Below are positions 15,001 to 22,444 of a stretch of 30,428 nt of DNA, piece after piece. This stretch comes from JBBPYR01 sp038199755 (GTDB taxonomy: Bacteria > Chloroflexota > Ktedonobacteria > Ktedonobacterales > Ktedonobacteraceae): positions 1-30,428 of the forward strand of contig JBBPYR010000264.1 in NCBI GenBank assembly GCA_038199755.1. The letters are read 5' to 3'. The notes beneath the pieces are model-generated. The model was not told where the DNA came from. It saw only the letters and a program-made list of their open reading frames with translations, and searched no databases. Each line of letters opens with the position of its first letter. The stretch's first letter is position 1. Made by a program: the position numbers and the translations under genes.

Positions 15001-16298
15001 AGGATGGTGTTTGCGATCTCATCCGTCGATTCAGAGGGTTGTTGGGTGTTATTCAGGAGTTCTCCGACAAAAGTGACAAAGCGTGTTTGCAAATCCTCAA
15101 TACTCTCGTCTTCCTGCACATGCAAAAGGGAGCGCAGAATCTCGATGAGAGGCCAGTAGGTGATGCCTTCGCCATAAGGGGGACAACGTCCCTTTAAGAC
15201 CATGGGGGGAACGACGTTGTGGATGGCGGAAGCACTCTTTGCAGCCTCTTGTTCACGCGCAATAAACTCGCGTACCAGACGCGACTTGCCGATGCCTGGC
15301 GTGCCGAGAAGGGTGATGAGGTGCGGGTGACGCTCGGCTTGCACGCGGGCATAGTTGGTATGCATGAGTGTGAGGTCGAGCAGTCTGCCAACCAAGGGAG
15401 CCGGTCGCCCACCGATGCCACGGGGGTGCTGTGTGATAATGGATGTGCGCTGGTGCAGACCCAACACGACATAGGAGATGACTGGATCGGGTTTCCCTTT
15501 GAGGCGCAAGGGGGCAATCGGTCGAAAGTCGAACACATCACGTGTTGCTAGAAAGGTACGCTCTCCTACCAGGATGGTGTCGGGGGCGGCCACCTGTTGC
15601 AAGCGGGCGGCGACATTGACGGCATCGCCAGTGATCAGAAAATCGCTGCGTTGATGCTGCGCGTTGTTGGGTGTGGCAACCTCGCCTGTGTTGATGCCGA
15701 TACGCATTTGCAGGCGGGGAGCCGTGGGGTCCTGGGCCAGTCGCTGCTCGTTAAAGTTGTTCAATGCCACTTGCATATCGAGGGCGGCACGAATGGCACG
15801 ATCTGGATCATCCTCATGCGCTAATGGTGAGCCGAAGACACTCATCACGGCGTCACCAATGAATTTCTCAAGGGTGCCACCATGCTTGCGGATCTGTTCG
15901 GCCATCAGATTGAAGTAGCCGGTCAGCATGGCACGCATATCTTCTGGGTCGGTGTGGTCAGCGATTGGCGTGGAGTCGATGATATCGGCAAAGATGATTG
16001 TGACCACACGGCGTTCTTCTGGTGGCAACAGAGTGGAAGGAGTCCTTGGTATCCTGATATGTCTTGGCGACCTGTCGGCGATGGAGTTCTCATGTTCAGC
16101 TTGGGCGATTGGTTGTGCCGCTGGCAGGGGTGCCGTAGACTCGCCACGATTTTGCAGTAGTGAACCACATTCAATGCAGAACTTGGCGGTAGGGAGATTC
16201 ACGGTGCCGCAATTAGAGCAAACGAGCAGACGATTTCCGCATTCCATACAGAACTTGGCGTTTGTAGGATTGAGTGTTTGACAATTGGGGCAACGCAT
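12024..16298 (-). CDS. Zinc-ribbon / class III nucleotide cyclase / STAND-type ATPase / TPR regulator
   Basis: A 1424-aa signalling protein. Two zinc ribbons open it (C3, C6, C17, C20 and C27, C30, C41, C44). A class III adenylate/guanylate cyclase domain follows (about 96-280). Its metal-binding residues are D105 (FADIIDST) and D149 (FIGDAVMSVFG), and the substrate and transition-state segment is TGDAVNVAARL (N228, R232), so it appears catalytically complete. Next comes a P-loop ATPase with Walker A GTPGIGKS (332-339) and Walker B PLIVVVDDLQWAD (501-513), of the AAA_16/STAND type. The region from about 880 to the C-terminus is TPR-like helical repeat. A highly charged insert QRDRREHREPRDRHKRD (451-467) precedes Walker B. 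AAAGGA sits upstream of the ATG. The nucleotide product and signal are unknown. It follows murF-alr by 68 bp. Confidence 0.9.
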   Translation of the reverse strand: MRCPNCQTLNPTNAKFCMECGNRLLVCSNCGTVNLPTAKFCIECGSLLQNRGESTAPLPAAQPIAQAEHENSIADRSPRHIRIPRTPSTLLPPEERRVVTIIFADIIDSTPIADHTDPEDMRAMLTGYFNLMAEQIRKHGGTLEKFIGDAVMSVFGSPLAHEDDPDRAIRAALDMQVALNNFNEQRLAQDPTAPRLQMRIGINTGEVATPNNAQHQRSDFLITGDAVNVAARLQQVAAPDTILVGERTFLATRDVFDFRPIAPLRLKGKPDPVISYVVLGLHQRTSIITQHPRGIGGRPAPLVGRLLDLTLMHTNYARVQAERHPHLITLLGTPGIGKSRLVREFIAREQEAAKSASAIHNVVPPMVLKGRCPPYGEGITYWPLIEILRSLLHVQEDESIEDLQTRFVTFVGELLNNTQQPSESTDEIANTILRSIGRSLSGTVNNQDEQTQRDRREHREPRDRHKRDMQRTTYTSTKQSGTQMALLRAWRILLEALARQQPLIVVVDDLQWADEALLDLLEYLTDRITDVPILFLCPARPDFFDRRRDWGGGRRNFTTIELEALSREESSELIDALLNCDDLPEVLRHTILTRSEGNPFFVEEIVRMFIDQGILVCEEDHAHDIECWRIDPQTHLVLSELTAPTEHPDDTLLNMHYVLPLPRVPDTVQGVLAARVDLLSPAEKLVLQHAAIIGRTFWLSALFELASELESSIVGDALISLTRRDFIAEVEKQIRTPIEHDRIFIFKHVLIRDVVYGTIPRLRRSQEHARFALWLEENTIKLRKPALAPLTPQPSTPFEVHEDDDKSLDEAVQPPQEKTASAESDLASAQTHNQENALNDLSSKQFVELLAYHYQQALALWSSGLSVIEIETRSTQDAEAATLRLTRPELRRRAITYLVMAGDAALHSYYTVRALQAYNDAVELLSDNEIEPLKQIEMHEKLGDAHSQRGTLDEAWQEYRKALRIATESTAPIDNHILIGLYERLAELPTRWLSDFDHAIDMQEVRGYIDAGLQLAGGQSSLECVVFLTYQAFWYVRQLETATYLQKAELAEQALNSGHEALRLAEELNDASTLSRALDVMSVIYREYHKYTEVYNLQHRRLKLEHRLTDREELYDLYFSMGVSHEQVGDYPAALMWFGRAWNNAQTMESPALLLASMVGRMRTWRQWNRWDEAKEVASDILRLIEQYQQDEKRQFWALETLATIAYRQGDQEQGEDYARQCKRLIDQQIEHIGDDEIPTSLSTRMHAIHLAREDWTRSAADYKEKLRQSEPLPSPEVLTTLAELLVITGEPLEMQEQACERAIQVAEASGARKSLTIALRARGRMHMEQQHWKLADDDLRQALRRCEVLDLPWERGQTLYLLGIFYHRRATVLNEHHPSRRNADLGRSRYHFEQALGFFESLHALPSAEQVRLALMQETKAPV

Positions 16299-16366
16299 AG
16301 GTCCTTTGTTTCCGGTCTTTTACTATAGCCATCAAATCCATTCACTCTATTGTACAACATCTCAGC

Positions 16367-19048
16367 TTAATCTACACGTGGTACGCGAGCCAAAATTTCG
16401 GAAACCACCTCGTAATTGATGGTGCCGAGGCGTGTGGCCACTTGTTCCGCGCTGAGGCTTACCTGTCCCTGGCGACCGATCAATACCACTTCGTCGCCGA
16501 TACGTACGTGGGGGATGTGGGTGACATCAACCATGCATTGATCCATGCAAACGCGCCCCAGAATGGGTGCCTCTTGTTCGTGTATGAGCACACTACCCCA
16601 GTTTTGGGGGGCGCGTCTGAAGCCATCGGCGTAGCCAACGGGCAAGGTGGCGACCCAGGTGGGACGTTCTGTGGTGTAGGTGCAGCCATAGCTGATGCAT
16701 TCACCCGGTGGGACGAGTTTCACCTGCGAGACTTGCGTTTTGAATGAGAGGGCTGGCCGAAAGCCTGCTGGCAGAGGTATCTCTGGTGAAGGGTCTAATC
16801 CGTACAGTGCGATGCCAGGGCGCACCATATCGAAGTGCGCCTGTGGCATGCTAAGCGTTGTGGCACTGTTGGCGGCATGGATGATACGTGGGCGTAGTCC
16901 GTGTGCATCCACTGCGGTTAAAACCTGCTCAAAACGGGCGAGTTGGAGCAGGGCATGCTGTTTATTCTGTGTGTCTGCCATGGCGAAATGGGTATAGAGA
17001 CCCTCTAGGTCGAGTCCGGGCAAGCTGGTAATCTCGCGCAGTAAGGCGAGAATATCCTCAAGCTGTTCGTAGCGTATACCGAGGCGACCCATGCCAGTAT
17101 CAATCTTCACATGCACTTTGGCCACTTTTCCAAGGGTTGTGGCCGCACGTGAAAGGGCCTGTGCCGCTTCCTGTGTATAGAGTGTGACGCTGACATCTTG
17201 ATGCACTGCCGCACGCATCTGCCAGAGTGGAACGTAGCCGAAAATCAAGATCGGTGCAATGATGCCTGCCTCGCGCAGTGGCGTTGCCTCGCTCAAGGTG
17301 GCGACTCCTAGCATACTCGCGCCATTGTGCAGGACGGTGCGGGCTGCTTTGATGGCACCATGCCCATAGGCATCGGCTTTGAGGCTGGCCAAGAGCTGCA
17401 CCTTGGGGCCAACCAGTTCTTTGAGGCGGCGTGTGTTGTTGCCGATGGCACTCAGGTCAATCTCAACCCATGTCGGGCGGTCTGGTCGCGTGACGACGAT
17501 CTGTTTCCAGCCGAGCGTTTGCCGCACTAGTTCTTCGTGTGCCTGCTCAGGATGGGCCAGCAGCAATTCTGTCACCCGTTCCATGCGTGTCTCTTCTGAG
17601 CCTTTGATGAGTATGCTGGCTTTGATCTGCTGTTGTGCCGTTGGGGGTGTAGTGGAAGTGGTGGGCAGGCGTTCCAGGATGGTGCGCACCGCCTGTGCCG
17701 CGTCCTCGTGGGTCGCGGTGATGATGATGCGCTCTCTGGCTAAACCCGCTGCCTGTGCTGTTTCCGCTATCAAGGCGGCCCGTTCGCCACGTGTAATCAG
17801 GTAGTCAACTTGTTTTGCGGCTGCGTGTCCCACGCGACTGTGTTCCTCGCTTTCATAGTCGCCGAGGTGGAGCATATCGCCGAGGACCGCGATGCGTTGC
17901 CCCGTGGGTAGCGTGTTGAGCGTGTGTAGCCCTGCGATTACGGATGCCGGAGCCGCGTTATGGGTATCGTCCAGCAGAATGGACTGCGAAATGCCCTGCA
18001 AACGCTGCAAACGTCCAGGCAGGCGTTGCATGTGAATAAGCGCATGTTGGATCTCGTGTGGATGCATGCCACAGTGCCGAGCGACGGTATAGGCGGCGAG
18101 CATGGTGTTTATGTGCTGCCTGCCTAACAGGTGGGAAAAGAGTGAAAAGGGGGATGAGGGTTGTGTGCTGTCTTGGGCGTCTAGGACATGGGGCAAGCTA
18201 AAGTGCAAACCATCCCATTGTACACGTACCTGCTGTGTGGTAGATGGAGTGAAAGGAAGAAGTGGTACGCGGGGAGTATGTGTGTGGTTGTGCTGCCGCC
18301 GCTGTTGAAGTTGTGCCATGGTGTATGCGTCGTCTCGATCAAAGATGAGTTGGCCGTCTGGTGGCAGGTAATCGAGCAGTGTGAGTAGTTCGTTGGCAAG
18401 GGCGTCAAGTGAGCCGAAATATTGTAGTTGCGTGGGGTTGATGTTGGTTAACACACCGATCTGTGGCGGCGCGATCTGACATAAGGCGGCAATCTCGCCG
18501 GGATGATCGCAGCCGAGTTCGATGATGGCGTACTCGTGGCGTGCTTCCAGGCGACCAAGTGAGAGCGGTAGACCAAGCAGATCGTTATAGTTTTGCCAGC
18601 TTCTGAACGTGGCGAACTGATGTGCGAGCACAGTGGCGATCGCCTCTTTGGTGCTGGTCTTGCCCACGCTACCAGTGACTGCTATGACAGTGGGATGCCA
18701 GAGGGCGAGGATAAAACGGGCGTAGTGCTGTAAGGCGAGACGCGTGTCGGCAACAGCGATGATGGTGCAATGGGCTTGCTCTAATGCGGTGCGTGTCTCC
18801 TGTGCCAATGCTTGCAGATGCTGTGTCTCGACCAATAGGCCGCTAGCTCCCTTGTGAACTGCCTCTAACAGGTAGTCATGGCCATTGCTGCGCTCTCCTC
18901 GCACTGCGACAAAGAGTTCGCCCGGTTGCAGTTGACGGGTGTCATGGCTAAAGGCGTCGAAGTGGGTCTGTTTGCCTCTATTCTGTGTATCTTCTCTATA
19001 AGGTAGAGTGCCATGTGTGGCCTTAAGCAGGTGGTCGAGATAAATCAT
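16367..19048 (-). CDS. MurF-Alr fusion: MurF-like domain (catalytic residues altered) plus alanine racemase
   Basis: Residues 1-505 are MurF-like (the ligase adding D-Ala-D-Ala to the peptidoglycan precursor) and 525-893 are alanine racemase (L-Ala to D-Ala, PLP-dependent). The racemase keeps its PLP lysine (K557 in SLKADAYGHG), TGMGRLGIR, the second catalytic Tyr in ISYGCTYTTERPTWVATLPVGYADG and GRVCMDQCMVDV, so it should be active. The MurF half keeps the P-loop GSVGKTSTK (126-134), IIELGCDHPGEI, GRLQRL and KGSEETRMERV, but the AHLE motif reads TQLQ (Q207) and the usually carbamylated Lys reads Leu (L221 in ALANELLTLL). Ligase activity is therefore doubtful. MurF-Alr fusions are known in Bacteroidetes. 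The ribosome site is weak. The gene lies 102 bp after dprA on the same strand. Confidence 0.93.
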   Translation of the reverse strand: MIYLDHLLKATHGTLPYREDTQNRGKQTHFDAFSHDTRQLQPGELFVAVRGERSNGHDYLLEAVHKGASGLLVETQHLQALAQETRTALEQAHCTIIAVADTRLALQHYARFILALWHPTVIAVTGSVGKTSTKEAIATVLAHQFATFRSWQNYNDLLGLPLSLGRLEARHEYAIIELGCDHPGEIAALCQIAPPQIGVLTNINPTQLQYFGSLDALANELLTLLDYLPPDGQLIFDRDDAYTMAQLQQRRQHNHTHTPRVPLLPFTPSTTQQVRVQWDGLHFSLPHVLDAQDSTQPSSPFSLFSHLLGRQHINTMLAAYTVARHCGMHPHEIQHALIHMQRLPGRLQRLQGISQSILLDDTHNAAPASVIAGLHTLNTLPTGQRIAVLGDMLHLGDYESEEHSRVGHAAAKQVDYLITRGERAALIAETAQAAGLARERIIITATHEDAAQAVRTILERLPTTSTTPPTAQQQIKASILIKGSEETRMERVTELLLAHPEQAHEELVRQTLGWKQIVVTRPDRPTWVEIDLSAIGNNTRRLKELVGPKVQLLASLKADAYGHGAIKAARTVLHNGASMLGVATLSEATPLREAGIIAPILIFGYVPLWQMRAAVHQDVSVTLYTQEAAQALSRAATTLGKVAKVHVKIDTGMGRLGIRYEQLEDILALLREITSLPGLDLEGLYTHFAMADTQNKQHALLQLARFEQVLTAVDAHGLRPRIIHAANSATTLSMPQAHFDMVRPGIALYGLDPSPEIPLPAGFRPALSFKTQVSQVKLVPPGECISYGCTYTTERPTWVATLPVGYADGFRRAPQNWGSVLIHEQEAPILGRVCMDQCMVDVTHIPHVRIGDEVVLIGRQGQVSLSAEQVATRLGTINYEVVSEILARVPRVD

Positions 19049-19150
19049 GGCTCTGTTATTCTTTCGTTCGCTGGATAGTCAATAGGGTTTGGCTTGCTCT
19101 TCGCTCATGCTCTGCTTGCCCTCTGCTTTCATAAACTGCTCATAATAAGG

Positions 19151-20323
19151 CTATCGTACAAGAACGTATTGCATGCCGCCCGCTGAGCGGATCATGCCCT
19201 TCAGCTCCATCATGGTCAGGGTGGCCGAGACTTGCGCGGCGTCCATGTTTGCACCACGGGTCAGCTCGTCGATGTGGGTGGGCTCGTGTGAGAGCAATTT
19301 CAGTAGTAGGCGTTCTTCCTCGTTATCGGGCAGGATAGCCTGGGCTTCCATGTGCTGTGGCACCATGAAGAGGTTGAGCTGTTCGAGGATGTCGGTAACG
19401 CTGGTAACGGGATGCGCACCATCTTGTATCAATTTGTTGACGCCAGCACTAGCCGGGGAGAAGATGCCACCGGGGACGGCGAACACTTCGCGCCCCTGTT
19501 CGAGCGCGGAACCGGCGGTTATCAGGGCACCACTACGTGGTGGAGCCTCGGTGACGAGCACACCGAGCGAGAGGGCAGAAATAATATGGTTGCGGGCAGG
19601 GAAATTGCCTTTTTCTGGTTGCACGCCCAAGGGGAAAGGTGTGAGGAGAGCACCTTGCCCCGACTCAATGATGCGTCGTGCTAAGCCATAGTTTGCGTGT
19701 GGATAGATGATATCCAGGCCACTCGCCAGCACTGCGATGGTGCGTCCACCATGGTCGAGCGCGCTAGTATGGGCGACAGTATCGACGCCGAGGGCAAGCC
19801 CGCTAACAATCGTGATCTTGCCCTTGACAAGATCGCTCGTGAAACGCTCAGTCACCTGCCGACCGTAGCTGCTCATTTTGCGTGTACCAACAATACCGAT
19901 GGTGTATTGGCGGTCATCATCGTTTAACTCGCCGCACATATAAAGGACGGGCGGTGCATATTCGATGCGCCTGAGCAACGGCGGGTAGGTAGCGTCTTTC
20001 CAGGTGATGATGCGAATGCGCAGTTTTTCGAGCCTCTCGAGTTCCTGCTGAGGCGTAATCTTGGCACGCTGCTTGATGAAACTAGCGATGATTTTTTCAT
20101 CTATGCCAGCATGCGCCAATGTGCTGCTATCGGCCTTCCACGCGGCTGCGACATCTTCTTGAAAGTAGTTAAGCAAGCGGCGGAAACGTACCGGGCCAAT
20201 GCCGAGGATGCGGCTGAAGGCAATCCAATAGGCCAGTTCATCTAAAGGAAGTGTGTCGGATGGGTAGTAGTGGGCGGGTGCATCAAATACTTCACTACTG
20301 TTTGTTTGCTTGTGTGTACTCAT
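19151..20323 (-). CDS. dprA: DNA processing protein DprA
   Basis: DprA (Smf) loads RecA onto incoming single-stranded DNA during natural transformation. The 390 aa show an N-terminal helix-hairpin-helix/SAM-like region (ILGIGPVRFRRLLNYF), then the Rossmann-like core: GIVGTRKMSSYGRQV, IVSGLALGVDTVAHTSAL, LASGLDIIYPHANYGLA, FPARNHIISALS (usual FPxRNRIIaGLs), EAPPRSGALITAGSALEQGREVFAVPG. A C-terminal winged-helix-like domain (HIDELTRGANMDAAQVSATLTMMELKGMI) matches longer DprA proteins. AGGAG lies nine bases before the ATG. The preceding gene stops only 6 bp upstream, so dprA is cotranscribed with the membrane peptidase. It hints at competence or plasmid/DNA uptake but does not prove it, since DprA is widespread in non-transformable bacteria. 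Confidence 0.95.
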   Translation of the reverse strand: MSTHKQTNSSEVFDAPAHYYPSDTLPLDELAYWIAFSRILGIGPVRFRRLLNYFQEDVAAAWKADSSTLAHAGIDEKIIASFIKQRAKITPQQELERLEKLRIRIITWKDATYPPLLRRIEYAPPVLYMCGELNDDDRQYTIGIVGTRKMSSYGRQVTERFTSDLVKGKITIVSGLALGVDTVAHTSALDHGGRTIAVLASGLDIIYPHANYGLARRIIESGQGALLTPFPLGVQPEKGNFPARNHIISALSLGVLVTEAPPRSGALITAGSALEQGREVFAVPGGIFSPASAGVNKLIQDGAHPVTSVTDILEQLNLFMVPQHMEAQAILPDNEEERLLLKLLSHEPTHIDELTRGANMDAAQVSATLTMMELKGMIRSAGGMQYVLVR

Positions 20324-20329
20324 GGTGCG

Positions 20330-22039
20330 TTACTCCTGTGGAGCTTGTTTCGGTGGTTGGTGGCCGAGATATTCCTGCCCTGCTGGAAAGGGCAGTTGAG
20401 GACCTTGAGGGCCCGGTCGGTTTTGCGGATTCTGGGGGCTATACGGGTTTGGATTGCCCTGTCTTATGCCTGTGCCCACATTGCCCGCCTGTGGTGGGGG
20501 ATAGGCCCCATAAGGCGGCTGTGGCTGTTGCGTATAGATTGATGGGTGTACGTAGCGTGGTGCCTGCTGTGCTTGTTGTTGCGGCCATGGATAGAGAGGC
20601 GGTGCTGGAAATGGATGCGGCGGTAGCAATGACGCGTTCATAATCTGTTGCGCTTGTGCGGCAAGGGCGGCTCTTTGGCGGCGGCGTTGCGAGATGAAAA
20701 AGAGGAGGATGCCGCCGATGGGAAGCAGCACGAGCAGACCGCCAGCGGTTAGATATAGTGGCGCGTTACTATCAGTAGCCGATTGCACTTTTGGCTGGCT
20801 AGCAGTCTGTGGCGTAAGGACGGATGAGGCCGGAAGCAGGATACCTGGTTGACCGAGACTGAGACGCCAGTTATTTTCGAGGTGCAACTCATCCTCTCCC
20901 AGACTCTTCTGTAAGTCGCCATCAAACGAGGTCTGCGAGTTATCCATGTTCTGGATCAGACCCTGCATTTTCGCGAGGCCAAAAGCTTTATAGATGTAAC
21001 TCACGATATTCCAACTCTGGGCATAGGCGAGATAGGCCTGGTCTGCGTCGGCGGGAAATTCAACGGTGAGTCTGTTAAAACGGAGCAGGTTATGGGCTGC
21101 GAGTGCTTGTTTGAAACGCGTGCTCATGTCTGGTTCCTGGTAGAGTTGGTTGTAGACAGCTAGACCTTCATCAAACCAAACGGGGGCATAGATGCCCTTC
21201 ACGGTTAACTGATGAAAGAGAAGGTGCGCTAATTCATGTGGCATATCACGTATGAGGGTGGTGTCTTCGTTGTCTTGCGCAACAATCATCGCCTGATTGA
21301 GATCGATAAAGGCGATACCGCCCACCCATTCATGGGCACTCGGTGGGAGGGCACCACGAAAATCAGTATCATTTTGATAGACCCAGAGGTTGACGGGACG
21401 AGATAAGGTACCACCCATATTGCTACTAATGCGATTGATGCTTGTCATGGCTTGGGCCAGGACAGCTTGCCCGAAGTCGGTTGGACGGTTGTACCAGTTG
21501 ACTTGCAGAAAGTTCTGCGTGAGATGCTGCCATGCGAAGCGCGTATCCGTCACCGTCAGTTGTTGCGTTGCTTCATTATGGGTGCCGCTGGCGTCGCGCA
21601 ATTGCCAGTAATAGGTGAGTTGCGTTCCGGGTGAGAGGAAAGTGTGGCTGTTGGTATCCTCGTGCCAGCTGAGCGTTGCTGTCTGGGCAGGGTTTTTGAT
21701 GGCTACGTCATGTGCTTCATTAAGGTAACGTGGTGCCGGAACCAGCAGAAAAATGGTGGCACCCGTAATGGTGGTCTGGGCGTCACGTGCGTTGATTTGA
21801 AAATCAATGTTTTTGGGATAGGTGAGCGTGTAGGTTTCGGAGATGACGGTAATGGGATCAGTGGCACGTGTGTGAGCATTGGCTTGGGTGAGAGACTGAG
21901 TGTGATTGGTGTGATTGGTGTGAGTAGCAGCCCATGAGGGAGAAGAGCATACTATGGTGAAAAGTAAGCTAAGGCAAAAAGCGATGCTTACTTGCTTGCT
22001 GGACGCATGGAACAACGTGTGGATACGCCGCACGAACAT
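20330..22039 (-). CDS. Membrane-anchored HExxH (peptidase MA-like) metallopeptidase with Pro/Gln-rich cytoplasmic tail
   Basis: The 569 aa start with a signal sequence (hydrophobic 16-31, likely cleavage after SPSWA) and a His/Thr-rich mature N-terminus. The extracellular part has a beta-rich region, then a gluzincin core: HELAH (H268, E269, H272) followed by WFDEGLAVY, where E291 is the third zinc ligand, as in peptidase MA-like families. A transmembrane helix (about 426-450) with an Arg-rich stop-transfer RRRQR leads into a cytoplasmic tail of about 115 residues rich in Pro, Gln, Tyr and Gly. I prefer the ATG at 22039, with GAGAGGAG upstream, over an in-frame ATG at 22066. It is divergent from a class A PBP gene and followed at 6 bp by dprA. 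The substrate is unknown; a cell-envelope role is inferred. Confidence 0.85.
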   Translation of the reverse strand: MFVRRIHTLFHASSKQVSIAFCLSLLFTIVCSSPSWAATHTNHTNHTQSLTQANAHTRATDPITVISETYTLTYPKNIDFQINARDAQTTITGATIFLLVPAPRYLNEAHDVAIKNPAQTATLSWHEDTNSHTFLSPGTQLTYYWQLRDASGTHNEATQQLTVTDTRFAWQHLTQNFLQVNWYNRPTDFGQAVLAQAMTSINRISSNMGGTLSRPVNLWVYQNDTDFRGALPPSAHEWVGGIAFIDLNQAMIVAQDNEDTTLIRDMPHELAHLLFHQLTVKGIYAPVWFDEGLAVYNQLYQEPDMSTRFKQALAAHNLLRFNRLTVEFPADADQAYLAYAQSWNIVSYIYKAFGLAKMQGLIQNMDNSQTSFDGDLQKSLGEDELHLENNWRLSLGQPGILLPASSVLTPQTASQPKVQSATDSNAPLYLTAGGLLVLLPIGGILLFFISQRRRQRAALAAQAQQIMNASLLPPHPFPAPPLYPWPQQQAQQAPRYVHPSIYTQQPQPPYGAYPPPQAGNVGTGIRQGNPNPYSPQNPQNRPGPQGPQLPFPAGQEYLGHQPPKQAPQE

Positions 22040-22444
22040 ACACAAGGCTCCTCTCGACATGGGCATAGGTGTAGGTAGATAGAAACTATTCTATTGCCTT
22101 TATTGTACCTCATTTGACAAGCCTCACCTTGGAATTAGGACCTCTGGCTGTTGTGTTCTTACCCCTTAGCATAACTGTGCTTTTGAAGAGGGCTGATAGC
22201 CCAAAAGGATACGCTGGTTAACTACGTTGATGCGATACGTTCAGTTTGGTAAGACATGGCATTTCCTGAGTAACAAATAGATGTATGTAGTAAAAGTGGT
22301 GTAGATGGTGGATATGAGAAATCTGGTTTTCCTGCAATCTATTGATCTGTCTCGTTTTTTCTAGGAGGTAGGAGAAAAGAGCTTCGTCCTGGTAGATGTT
22401 GTGGGCAGCAATAGAGCGTATTTTAATGAAGGATTTCGTAGATT
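22040..22444. other. Divergent intergenic region, peptidase/PBP
   Basis: A 405-bp gap that must hold promoters for both the leftward peptidase-dprA group and the rightward PBP gene. A TTGACA on the plus strand (22114-22119) lacks a good -10. A Shine-Dalgarno-like GGAGGTAGGAG (22364-22374) lies about 70 bases before the PBP start, too far to serve it. An 18-codon frame (22396-22452) overlaps the PBP start codon. No larger gene is supported. Confidence 0.4.

Noticed and set aside
22114..22142. PBP promoter based on TTGACA
   Set aside because: Nothing resembling a -10 at the right spacing.
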